From Elusimicrobia bacterium GWA2_69_24 (GTDB taxonomy: Bacteria; Elusimicrobiota; Elusimicrobia; UBA1565), in assembly GCA_001799695.1 (NCBI GenBank), contig MGTY01000095.1, positions 1-64,000 on the forward strand: a stretch of 64,000 nucleotides of DNA. Direction: 5' to 3'. The notes under the pieces were generated by a model. That model searched no databases. It was not told the DNA's origin and saw nothing but the letters and a program-made list of their open reading frames with translations. Positions 50,831 through 60,500 of this stretch are shown piece after piece. The stretch's first letter is position 1. Every line of letters starts with the position of its first letter. Position numbers and translations under genes: made by a program.

Positions 50831-52463
50831 GGGTCAGCGAAGTCCGGTTGTCCCGGTAATCGAAATCGTCGGCGAAGCGCGAGTGGCGCTGGAGCCGCTG
50901 GTAGGACAACCCGACGTTCAGCCAGGGCCGTATCTTGTAGGCGAGGCCCGCGCTCCCGGAATAGACGTCGTCGCGCCGATTGGCCGTCTTCCCGCCCCGG
51001 GTCGAGGCCTCCGGATAGCGGTCGGTCTCGAAGCTCCCGTCCGCGGTCAGGCGCAGCTTCCGGTAGTCGTGGGTCGCCCCCAGGCCGAGGCTCGACGCGA
51101 CGTAGTAGCGGTTGCGCGCCGCGTCGAAGGTGGTCTCCTGCACGCTGCGGGCGGCCGAGAAGCGCAGGTCCGTCCGGCGCGCCAGCTTGTAGCCCAGCCG
51201 GATGGAGGTCAGCAGGTTGACGATCTCCTTGTCCCCCCCCGCGGGTGCGGCGTCGTAGCGCCGGAACTGCAGGTCCGCCTGGGCCCGCCCGGTGAGCTTG
51301 GAGGTGAGCCGGCCGTCGATGCCCGCTCCGGCCGAGTGGGACTTGGAATGGTTCTGCGCCCCGGCGGAATAGTGGATGGCCTCCCGGCGGTAGGCCAGGA
51401 AGAGCCGGGTCTTGGGCTGCAGCCGGATCCCGGCCTCGAACCCCGCGGAGAGCTCGTAGCGGTTCAAGGACGAGGCCAGGGCGTCGTTGAGGTAGCGGTG
51501 CATCCGGTGGCGCCCGTCCAGGCCGAACACGAAGAGCCGGCTGCGCGCCACGGAGACCCGGCCGCCGACCTCGTTCTCGAAGCGCCGCTGGCGGGCGACC
51601 AGCTCGCTGAACGCCGGGTCCTCCGTGTTCTTGTAGGAGTCCCACACGCGCCAGTCCGTCCCCCGCCGGCCGGTCTGGGCGTAGGCCAGGTCCACGTACT
51701 GGTCCACCGCGTTGTTGGCGCGGGGCTGGGATGTGTAATTCACCAGTTTGGCCTTGTAGTCGAGCTCCAGCCGCTGGCGGCGGCTGAAGGGCATGGCGAG
51801 CTTGGACCCGAGGACGTTGGTGGTGATCCAGGAGCCGCGCACGCCGCCGCCCACCCGGCTTCCGTCGGCCTTGTCCGGGGGCACGAGGTAGATGTTGTCG
51901 TCGTAGGTCTGGGTGAGGCCGTAGTAGGGGTGCAGGTCGATCACGTAGCGCATGTCCGGGGTCTTGAACTCGGCAAGCTTGGACACGCCGGCGGCGATGG
52001 CCTGGAGGGGGTCCCATTCCTTCGCGACCGCGGCCGGGGGCGCCGGGACCGCGGGGGCTCCGGTGACCTTGCCCGCGTCCGGGCCGGTGAGGGCCATGAT
52101 GCGGCCGGCCGTCGCGGCCGCCGCGGCTCCGGAGGGCGGAGTCACCGGCATTTCTCCGGAGTGGACCAGGACCTCGGCCCGGCCGTCGGAAAGCAGGTAG
52201 GTGAAGCTGTCGCCCTGGTCCGCGCGCAATGTGGTCCCGCCCGAGAGGAGGGTCGCGTCGCCCTGGAGCACGGTCACCTGGACGCCGCGGGGGATGGCGT
52301 AGCCGGGGAGGTCGGGCTTGAGATGGATGAGCTGTCCGCCCACCTGCAGGTCGAGGGTATCCTGGAAGCCGATCACCAGGAGCGCCGGCCCGTCGACGGG
52401 CGGCTGGGCGGACGCCGCGCCCGGGGCGGTCAGGAGAGCGAGAGCGAGGCCGAGTCTGTTCAT
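50814..52463 (-). CDS. Outer-membrane beta-barrel protein with FecR-like N-terminal domain
   Basis: A 549-residue exported protein. The signal peptide ends at GAASAQ. Residues 25-110 form a beta-rich domain (DTLDLQVGGQLIHLKP, GVQVTVLQGDATLLSGG) resembling a FecR-type domain. A Pro/Ala linker follows, and from about 170 on there is a barrel of amphipathic strands (LHPYYGLTQTYDDNIYLVP; RQRLELDYKAKLVNYTSQ; LNVGLSYQRLQRHSRF), like the BBP2 barrel family of exopolysaccharide/PEP-CTERM loci. It is the last gene of the giant-kinase operon and overlaps the LysM gene by 4 bases. Probably the outer-membrane end of that system. Confidence 0.78.
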   Translation of the reverse strand: MNRLGLALALLTAPGAASAQPPVDGPALLVIGFQDTLDLQVGGQLIHLKPDLPGYAIPRGVQVTVLQGDATLLSGGTTLRADQGDSFTYLLSDGRAEVLVHSGEMPVTPPSGAAAAATAGRIMALTGPDAGKVTGAPAVPAPPAAVAKEWDPLQAIAAGVSKLAEFKTPDMRYVIDLHPYYGLTQTYDDNIYLVPPDKADGSRVGGGVRGSWITTNVLGSKLAMPFSRRQRLELDYKAKLVNYTSQPRANNAVDQYVDLAYAQTGRRGTDWRVWDSYKNTEDPAFSELVARQRRFENEVGGRVSVARSRLFVFGLDGRHRMHRYLNDALASSLNRYELSAGFEAGIRLQPKTRLFLAYRREAIHYSAGAQNHSKSHSAGAGIDGRLTSKLTGRAQADLQFRRYDAAPAGGDKEIVNLLTSIRLGYKLARRTDLRFSAARSVQETTFDAARNRYYVASSLGLGATHDYRKLRLTADGSFETDRYPEASTRGGKTANRRDDVYSGSAGLAYKIRPWLNVGLSYQRLQRHSRFADDFDYRDNRTSLTLNIAL

Positions 52464-53335
52464 CGCACGAAGGCCGGCACCACCAGTTTCTGTCCCGGGG
52501 TCAATTCCCCGCCTCTCTGGAGCCGTTCGCGGTTGGCTTCATAGAGTTCGCTCCAACGGTCCGCTTCGCCGTACACCTTGATGGCGATGCTGCGCAGCGT
52601 CTCTCCGGGCTGGACCACATGGATCCCCACCTCGGAGGCCTCCGACTGCGGTCCCTTCTCTAAGGATACCCGATCCTGCATGGCCTTTTCCAATTGGTCG
52701 AGCCGGCGCTTGGCCTGCTCCGCCTCCTGTTTGGCCTTGAGCGCCTCTTCCTTCACCATGGCCAGGTCGCGCTGCACGAATTCGGCCGGAACCTGAGCGG
52801 CGGCCGAAGACGGAACGGCGCCCACCGGGGCCGGGGCCGGGGCCGGGGCGGCTGGAGCGGGGACCGGAGCCGGCGCCGCGACGGGGACCGTGATGGGGGC
52901 GGCGGCAGGGGTCGGAGCCGGAGCGACGACCGGAGCCGTCGCCGGCGCGACGCCGACCGGCGGAGCCGCGGGCGCGCCGGAAACCGAGGATTCCCGCACC
53001 GTGGCGGACCAGCCCGTCCCGGGCGGGGGCTCGATGCCGAACCGGTGCGAGCGGCCCGCCAGCCCCTCCGGGAGCGGCAGGCGGTCGCCCATGACGGCGG
53101 AGAACTCCCCGTTCTGGACGGCGACGTAGCGCCCCTCCTCCCAGAGCAGGCTGCCCGCGCCGCCGGCGTCCCAGACCCGGAAGAAGAGCAGGAAGGTCCC
53201 GTTCTGGGGACGCCCGGCGCCGTCCTTCAGCTCGCCGCGGCACTGCAGGAGTTCCGCCCGCAGGGGAGCCGCCAGCAGGACCAAGGCGAGGACCCAGAAG
53301 CCGCAACGCGGAGCGCCGGGAAGCCGGGTTCTCAT
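52460..53335 (-). CDS. LysM peptidoglycan-binding protein with coiled coil
   Basis: A 291-residue exported protein. Signal peptide (FWVLALVLLAAPLRA), a beta domain (about 25-110, GTFLLFFRVWDAGGAG, LLWEEGRYVAVQNGEFSAVMG) resembling structural beta-sandwich domains, a Pro/Ala-rich hinge of about 60 residues, a coiled coil (about 185-225), and a C-terminal LysM domain (HVVQPGETLRSIAIKVYGEADRW, LQRGGELTPGQKLVVP). LysM binds the peptidoglycan glycan backbone. Overlaps of 4 bases on both sides couple it to the response regulator and the barrel. Confidence 0.85.
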   Translation of the reverse strand: MRTRLPGAPRCGFWVLALVLLAAPLRAELLQCRGELKDGAGRPQNGTFLLFFRVWDAGGAGSLLWEEGRYVAVQNGEFSAVMGDRLPLPEGLAGRSHRFGIEPPPGTGWSATVRESSVSGAPAAPPVGVAPATAPVVAPAPTPAAAPITVPVAAPAPVPAPAAPAPAPAPVGAVPSSAAAQVPAEFVQRDLAMVKEEALKAKQEAEQAKRRLDQLEKAMQDRVSLEKGPQSEASEVGIHVVQPGETLRSIAIKVYGEADRWSELYEANRERLQRGGELTPGQKLVVPAFVR

Positions 53336-54582
53336 TGCAGGTCCCTCCTGATGTTCTCGACGAAGGCGGCGATGGGCCGGGAGTAGATGCTTCCTTCGCC
53401 GTCGCGCCCCAGCCAGGCGACGTCGCGGGTCAGGGTGAAGGCGGAGAGCGACGCCGGCCCGCGGTCCAGGAGCGGGAGGCTGTAGACCGCCAGGACCCGG
53501 AGCTTGGAATCGAGACGGTGACGGTACAGGAGACGGGTCTCCGAGTCGGTGGACCAGAAGAAGGAATCGTCCTTGAACATCGAGGCCGGCGAGCGGCCCG
53601 GCGCCAGATAGTTCTCCAGCACGGTCATCCCGGCCTTGGCCTCATGCCGGTAGAAGCGTCCGGTGCTGGAATCGCTGGACCAGAGATGCTGTCCGTCCCA
53701 ATACAGGCCGGAGGGGTTCGGCCCGGGGCTGGATAGGCTGCGCACGAGGCTGAAGCGTTCGTCCAGGCGCCGCACCTCGATGGTCCGCCTCCAGGAGTCG
53801 CACACGAAGAGGTTCTCATCGGAGACCGCGAGGCCGGTGATGTGGCTCCCCGGCAGGCGGACCGAGCGCACCGGTTCGAGGCGTCCGCCCCGCACGGCGT
53901 ATTCCTGGACGGATTGCGCGAGCCAGTCCGCGACGAAGAGGCGCTCGCCCCGCCAGACCAGCCCCGTGGGGTGCTCGTTAAGGATGGGATAGTCCCGCCC
54001 CTGCAGGCGGTACTGCTTGGACCAGAAGAATCCGAGGGCCGCCAGGCACACGGTCAGCAGGACGACGGCGGGCAGCCAGCGCAGGAGCGGCCCTTCCGGA
54101 GCCGGAGCCGGGGGCGACGCGACCAGGGCGCCGGGACGGGGAGGCTCCGCGGCCGACAACTCCCCGCCGCGGAGCTTCAGCGCCAGCCGGCGGCCGAGGA
54201 CTCCCACCGGCTCGGGGAGTTTGCCGCCATGCACGATCCGCTCCACCGTGTCCAGGAGCTCCTGGTTGCTGAAGGGCTTGGCCAGATAGTGCGCGGCCCC
54301 CAGCTGCATGACCTCCACGGCCGACTCCACGCTCCCGTACCCCGTCACCATGATGACCGGGGTCCGGCGGTCGGTCTCGCGCAGGGTCCGGAGTATCTGG
54401 AGGCCGTCCATCCCCGGCAGACGCATGTCCAGCAGGACGACGTCCGCGCCCTCCCGGGCCAGGAACTCCAGTCCCGTCGGGCCGTCCGCGGCCTCGAAGA
54501 CCTGATGCCCGTTGCGGCTGAGGACGTTGGACAGCGCCATGCGCATGTCCGCTTCGTCGTCGACCACCAGGATGCGCGCCAT
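53332..54582 (-). CDS. Response regulator with membrane segment and beta-propeller output
   Basis: A 416-residue protein read from ATG 54582, with GAGGAA upstream and two bases after the kinase stop; the longer track ORF is a shadow of the kinase. Residues 1-120 are a complete receiver domain: acidic pair D8/D9, phospho-acceptor Asp52 (VVLLDMRLPG), T80 and K102. A Pro/Ala linker, one membrane span (LPAVVLLTVCLAALGFFW, about 169-187), and about 215 residues with repeated blades follow (GLVWRGERLFVADWLAQSV, GLAVSDENLFVCDSWRRTI, GLYWDGQHLWSSDSSTG). This is an NHL/SMP-30-like propeller outside the cytoplasm. No DNA-binding domain. Receivers fused to an extracytoplasmic propeller are very unusual. 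Confidence 0.85.
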   Translation of the reverse strand: MARILVVDDEADMRMALSNVLSRNGHQVFEAADGPTGLEFLAREGADVVLLDMRLPGMDGLQILRTLRETDRRTPVIMVTGYGSVESAVEVMQLGAAHYLAKPFSNQELLDTVERIVHGGKLPEPVGVLGRRLALKLRGGELSAAEPPRPGALVASPPAPAPEGPLLRWLPAVVLLTVCLAALGFFWSKQYRLQGRDYPILNEHPTGLVWRGERLFVADWLAQSVQEYAVRGGRLEPVRSVRLPGSHITGLAVSDENLFVCDSWRRTIEVRRLDERFSLVRSLSSPGPNPSGLYWDGQHLWSSDSSTGRFYRHEAKAGMTVLENYLAPGRSPASMFKDDSFFWSTDSETRLLYRHRLDSKLRVLAVYSLPLLDRGPASLSAFTLTRDVAWLGRDGEGSIYSRPIAAFVENIRRDLQ

Positions 54583-54584
54583 TT

Positions 54585-57500
54585 TCAGTTCCTCTTCCTC
54601 TCCGTGGGCAGGTTCATGACCGCCGTGCTCCCTTCGCCGCGCCGGCTCCGGAACTCCAGCGAGCCTCCCAAGGCCGTCGCGATGCGCCGGGCGATCGCGA
54701 TGCCCAGGCCGACGCCGCCGGTCTTCGTCGAGAAGAACGGGCGCCCGACGTCCTTCAGATGCTCCGGGGCCACGCCGGCGCCCGTGTCGGAGACGATGAT
54801 CCGGACCGAGCCGCGCTCCTGGTCGGGCCGCGCGGACACGGTCAGGGTGCCCCCCGCCTCCATGGCTTCGATCGCGTTCATCAGCAGCTGCTGCACGGCC
54901 TCCTTCAGGCGCCCCGAGTCCCCGCGCACGCGCGGCAGGCCCTCGGCGACCTCGGCGACGACCCGGATCCCCTTCTGCGCGCAGCGCCGCTCGACGTCGG
55001 CGAGCGCGGGGGTCAGCCATTGCGCGGCGCCCAGGCTCTCGGGCTTCAGGTTGAGCGGCCGCGTGAAGTCCACGAGCTGCTCCAGCCGCTCCTGCAGGGT
55101 CCCGATGGCGCGCAGTATCGCCTCCATCGCGGACCGTTCCTTGGTCCCCACCCAGAGGCCGGAGAGGCGGTCCTCGGCCAGGCTCCGGATGATGCCCAGC
55201 GGGTTGCGCACCTGATGGGCCACGCCGAAGACCAGGTCGTTGAGCTCGGTCTCGAACGCCTCCTGCGGCAGGCGTCCGGCCGGGCCTTCCGGCTTCATCG
55301 ACGCGAGCAGACGGTCCCGGAGCTCCTTCAGCTCCGAGCGCCGCTTGGCCAGTTCTTCCTCGGCCCCGGCGGCCTTCTTCTCGCTCGCCGCGAGCGCCCG
55401 TTCCCGGACCTTCAGTGATTCCTCCATCGCCCGGCGGCGGCTCTCGATCTCCGCCTCCGCCTTCTCCAACCGCTCCCGCAGGCGTTTATCCGAACCCCGC
55501 AGCAGTTCCTCGACTTCCTCGCGCTTCTGGCTGAGCTCCGCTTCCTTCACGGTGAAGGAAGCCTGGACGCGCTTCTCGACGGAAGCCTCCCGTGAGCGGA
55601 GTTCCTCTTCCCGCGCCTGGAGCTTCCGCCGCTCCGCCTCCAGCGACTCGGTGCGCAGGCGGACCGTCTCCTCCACCTGCTCCCGCGACCGCTCTTCCAG
55701 CTCCTCGCGGCGCCGTTGGAACTCGACTTCCAGCGCCGCACGTTCGGAGCCAATCTTTTTAGCATTTTCCGCTTTCAATTCCGAGCCTTTTTCCAGCATT
55801 TTCGCGGAATTCTCCCTTTCCAGCTCCTGGCGCCGACGAGCCGCCTCCTTCTCCAGCGCGCTCCGGGCCTCCTGCAGGAGGTCCCGCTCCCCCGCCAGAC
55901 GCTCCTGGAAGTCCGCTTCCAGCGCCGCCTGGCGCTCCTTGAACTGCGCTTCCAGCGCCGCCTCGCGCTCGCGCACCCCGGCATCGAGCCGCTCCGCGTG
56001 CTCGCGGAACTCCTCGGCTTTCTGCTCGGTCTGCCGGCGGATCTCGGCATCCTTGGCCTTGAGGACCCGGTCGGACCGGAGCCGCTCCTCGCGCTGGATG
56101 GCCGCCCGGAGGTCGGCCTCCTTGCGCAGGAAATCCTCCTCCAGCGCCTTCCGCTCGTCCTCCAGCCGCTCCTCGCGCCTGGCCAGTTCCTGGCGCAGGA
56201 CCGCATGCATGTCCTCAGAGGATTTCTGCAGCTCCGCCCGCTGGCTCTCCTGGGTCTCGGCCACCTGCTTGAGGAGTTCCTCTTCCCGGCGCATCCAGAG
56301 CCGCTCCAGCTCCGACTCCTTGGCCAGGTACTCCTTCTGGAGGACCTTCTCCCGGTCGCGGAACTTGCCTTCCAGCTCCGCGCGTTTGGATTCCAGCGCG
56401 GTCTGGCTCCGGACCAGTTCCTCCCTCTCGGCCGCCACGGACAGCCGGAGCTCGTCGATCTCGACCTGCCGCTCCGCCTCGTGCTTGGCGGCCTCGGCGC
56501 GCAGGACGACCTCTTTCTTGGCGAAGTCCTCGCGGAGCTCGCCTGCGAGCTCCTTCAGGCGCTTGCGGGACTCCTCCTGCTGCGCCTCCAGGTCGCCCTT
56601 GGCCTTGGCCCAATCCTGGCGCAGAGCCTCGCGCTCCGCCTCCAGACGCGAGTCGGCCTCGGCCTCGCGCTGCTCCATCGCCTTGCGCAAGCCCGTCTCC
56701 CGCTCGGCCGCCGCGGCCTGGAGATGCTTCTCCCGGTCCCGGTACTCCGACACGAGCTGGCCTTTGAGGTGCTCGAGCTCCCGGAGCTTGCGCGACACTC
56801 CGGCTTCCCGCTCCGCGTGCTCCCGGGCCAGGGCTTCGGCGCGCGCCTGGAAGGACTCCTCCAGCTCCTCCAGCCGCGTCCCCCGCTCCGCCTCGAACGC
56901 CGCGCGCAAGGACTCCAGGTCGCGGGCCCCCTGCTCGACCTCGGCCTCCTTCCCGGCCACGGCGTCCTTGGCCGCCTCGGCCGCGGACTTGATCTCTCCC
57001 TCCCGCCGGGCGACCTCCCCGCGCAGGACCTCCTCCTTGGTCTGGAAAGCCCGCTCCAGCTGGATCTCCCGGTCGCGGAGGCTGCGCTCGACCTGCAGCT
57101 TGGCCGTCTCCAGCTCCGCCGCCCGCTGGGCGGTCTGGGTCTCCAGCCGCTCGCGGACCCCGACCAGTTCCGTCTCCTTCTGGCGGATCGCGGTCTCCAG
57201 CTTGCCGCGCCGTTCCGCGAACTCCGCCTCGAGCATCGCGCGGCGGTGCTCCAGCTCCTCGCGCAGGGCTTGCCGCTCGACCTGGGTCTTGGCGGCGGCG
57301 TCCGCCTCGCGCTTGGAGAGCGCGGAGTTGAGACGCGCTTCGCGCGCCTCCTGCGTCCGCTCGAGTTCCGTCTCCTTCTCGCGGATCTGCTGCTCCAGCG
57401 TGAGCCGGGAATCCTCCAAGGCCTTCTCCCGCTTGGCCAGTTCGCCCTCGCGCGTCGCGACGGCGGCGCGCAGCACGGCCGCCCTTTCCTCGAAGTCGGC

Positions 57501-60500
57501 GGCGAGCTGGGCCTCCCGCTCCTGCAGGGAGAGCCGCGACTGCACCTTCGCGGCCTCCGCCTCCTTCTCGCGCTGGGCGGCGCGCGCCTCGACGCGCTCC
57601 TTCTCCTGCGCCAGTTCCGACTCGCGCCGCCGCAGCCCCGCTTCCGACTCCGCGGACCGGGAGGCCGCCTCGGCGTCGAGCATCGCGGCGCGCCGTTCGA
57701 GGTCCTCCTGCATGGCCTTGCGCTCCGCCTGCACACGGGCCGCGGACTCCGCCTCCCGCTTGCGCGCCGCGCCCTCCGCCTGCTCCAGGCGCTCCTTGAA
57801 GGTCTCCTGCAGTTCGGTCTCCGCGGCGAGGAACTTCTCCTCGAGGGAGACGCGCAGCGCCTCCGCGGCCCTCTGCTTGACCGCGAGATCGGCCTGCAAG
57901 GAGGCGGCTTCGCGTCCCTGGACTTCCTTTTCCTGGGCGAGGCGGCGGCGTTCCTCGGCGAGCGCGGTCTTCAACGCCGCTTCTCTGGCGGCGTACTCGG
58001 CTTCCATGGACGCCCGGCCCTTGCCGAACTCGCGCTCCAGCCGCTCCTGGCGGGCCTCGAAGGCCTTCAGCCGTTCGGCTTCCGACGTCTGGGACTTCTC
58101 CTCAAGGGAAGCGCGCAGGGCCTCCAGGGACTTCTGCTTGGCCGAAAAGTCCGCCTGCAGGGACGCGGCCTCGCGCCCCTGCGCCTCTTTCTCCAGCGCG
58201 AGGCGGCGGCGCTCCTCGGCGAGAACGGCCCGGAGCTCCGCCTCCTTCGAGGCGAAGGCCGCTTCCACGTCCTCGCGGCGCTGGGTGAACTCGCGCTCCA
58301 GCGCGATCTCGCGCTCCTTGCGCGTCTTCTCGGATTCGGCGGCCGCCTTCTCCAGTTCACGCCGCTGCGATTCGGCTTCCTGGATGAAGCCGGCCCGTTC
58401 CCGCTCCAGCGCCTCCTCGCGGCTGCGCAGGACGAGCTCGGCTTCGTGCTGACGGACCTCCAGCGCCCGCTCGCCCTCCCGAAAATCCTCCTCGAGCTGT
58501 ATCTTGCGCCGCTCCAGGCGGTCCATCGCCTGGTCGCGCTCCTTCTTGGCCGCGGTCTCCCGCTTGCGGTGGTCGGACTCCAGCTCCGCGAGACGGTGGG
58601 CGTACGCGTTCTCGAGCTCCGTCTCGTGGTCCTGGCTCTGGCTCTGCACGGCCAGGCGGAGCGTCTCCAGTTCCCGCTGCTTGGCCTCGAACTCGGTCTG
58701 CAGGGCGGCGCGCTGACTCTCTGTGAGGCCGGAGAGCTTGCGCTTGGAGTCCTCCTCCCAGCGGGCCTCCCGCTCGGCCAGCCGCTCGGTGAAGTCCTTC
58801 AGCTCCTTGGCCAGCCGCTCGTCGGCCTCGCGCTTGAGCTGGTCCTGCTTCTGCTCCCACTCGGTCTTGAGCTCGGTCTCCAGATGGAGGTAGTTCTGGT
58901 GGACGGACTCCTCCCGCTGGCGGTAGAGGGCGTCCAGCGCGGCCCGCTCCTGCGAGCTGCGCGTCTGGAGCTCCGTCGAGAGCTGGGCTTCCCGCGCGCG
59001 CAGCTCCTCCTTGAGGACGTCCTCCTTCTTCTTGAACTCGGCCTCCAGCGCGGCGCGCCGCTGGGCCAGCTCCGCCATCCGGGCCGCGAGGTCCGCGGAA
59101 TGGGTCTCCATGGCGGCCTGATGCTCCGCCTGCTGGCGGTCCCGCTCCTTGGCCATCATGCGGCGCTGCTGGTCCACCCAGGCGTCGTTCTGCCGCTGGA
59201 GCTCGTCGCGGGCGTGGGTGAGCCGCGCCTCGTAATCCGCCTCCAGCTTCTTGCGCTCGTCCTGACTGCGCGACTCCTGCTGGGAGACGGTCTGCCGCAG
59301 TTCTCCCTGCAGGCGGTCGGTCTCGTACTGCAGCCGGGCCCGGTAGTTCTCCCGTTCCGTGGCGACCTGGGCCAGCAGTTCGGCCTCCCGCTCCTTCCAC
59401 TGCTTGTCGAGAGCCCCTTCCCGGTCCAGGTGCGCTCGCTCCAGGCGCGCCTCCTTGGCCAAGAGCTCCTTCTGCAGCTGGGACCGGAGCTTCTCCGCCT
59501 CCAGCGCCCGGCGCTCGTCCTCCTCGCGCAGGGCCGTCCGCTCGGACTCCAGCCGCGCGGCGAGCTTGAGCTCGGCTTCCTCCTCCCACTGCCGCACGCG
59601 GCGCTGGAGGGCGTCCTCCTTCTCGGCCAGCGAGCGCTTCGCCCGCTCCTCCGCCTCCTCACGCTGGAGTTGGGCCTTGTGCGCCCAGTCCTCCTTCAGC
59701 TGCTGCTCCAGGCTCAGATAGTTTCCGTGCAGGGTCTCCTCGCGCCCGCGGTAGAGCTCGTCGAGCGCCTGCCGTTCCCGGGCCAGGGTCTGCTGCTGGT
59801 CCTCCACGAAGCGCTTCTCCTTGATGCGCCACTCCGAACCGAGTTCCTCCTCCCGCTTGCGGTGCCAGGCTTCCAGCGCCTCCCGGCGCTTGGCCAACTC
59901 GGCTTCCCGGCCGGCCGATTCGGAGTTCAGCGCCTCGAGATGCGCGGCGGCCTCGGACTTGAGCTGGTCGCGCTCCCGCGCGATCATGCGGCGGTGCCGC
60001 TCCAGCCACTCCTCCTGCTCCTTCTCCACGGTGGCGAGATGCGCGCGCTTCCAAGCCTCGAAGCGGACCTCGAGCTCGCCCTGCAGGCGGGTCGTCTCCT
60101 GGCTGAGGCGCGCCTGATAGTTGTCGCGCTCGGCGGAGACCTGGGCGTGCAGCTCGGCCTCCCGCTCCTGCCACTGCTGGTCGAGAGCCCCTTCCCGGTC
60201 CAGATGCGCCCGCTCCAGGCGCGCCTCCTTGGCCAGGAACTCCTTCTGCAGTTGGGAGCGGAGCTTCTCCGCCTCCAGGGCGCGGCGCTCACCCTCCTCG
60301 CGCAGGGCCGTCCGCTCGGACTCCAGCCGCGCGGCGAGCTTGAATTCGGACTCCTCCTCCCACTGCCGCACGCGGCGCTGGAGGTCGTCTTCGGCCGCCT
60401 TCATGGCGGTCTTGAGCTTCTCGGCGGCCTCCTCCTGCTGGAGCTGGGCCCGGTGCGCCCAATCGGCCTTGAGCTGCTTCTCCAGGCTCAGGTAGTTCCC

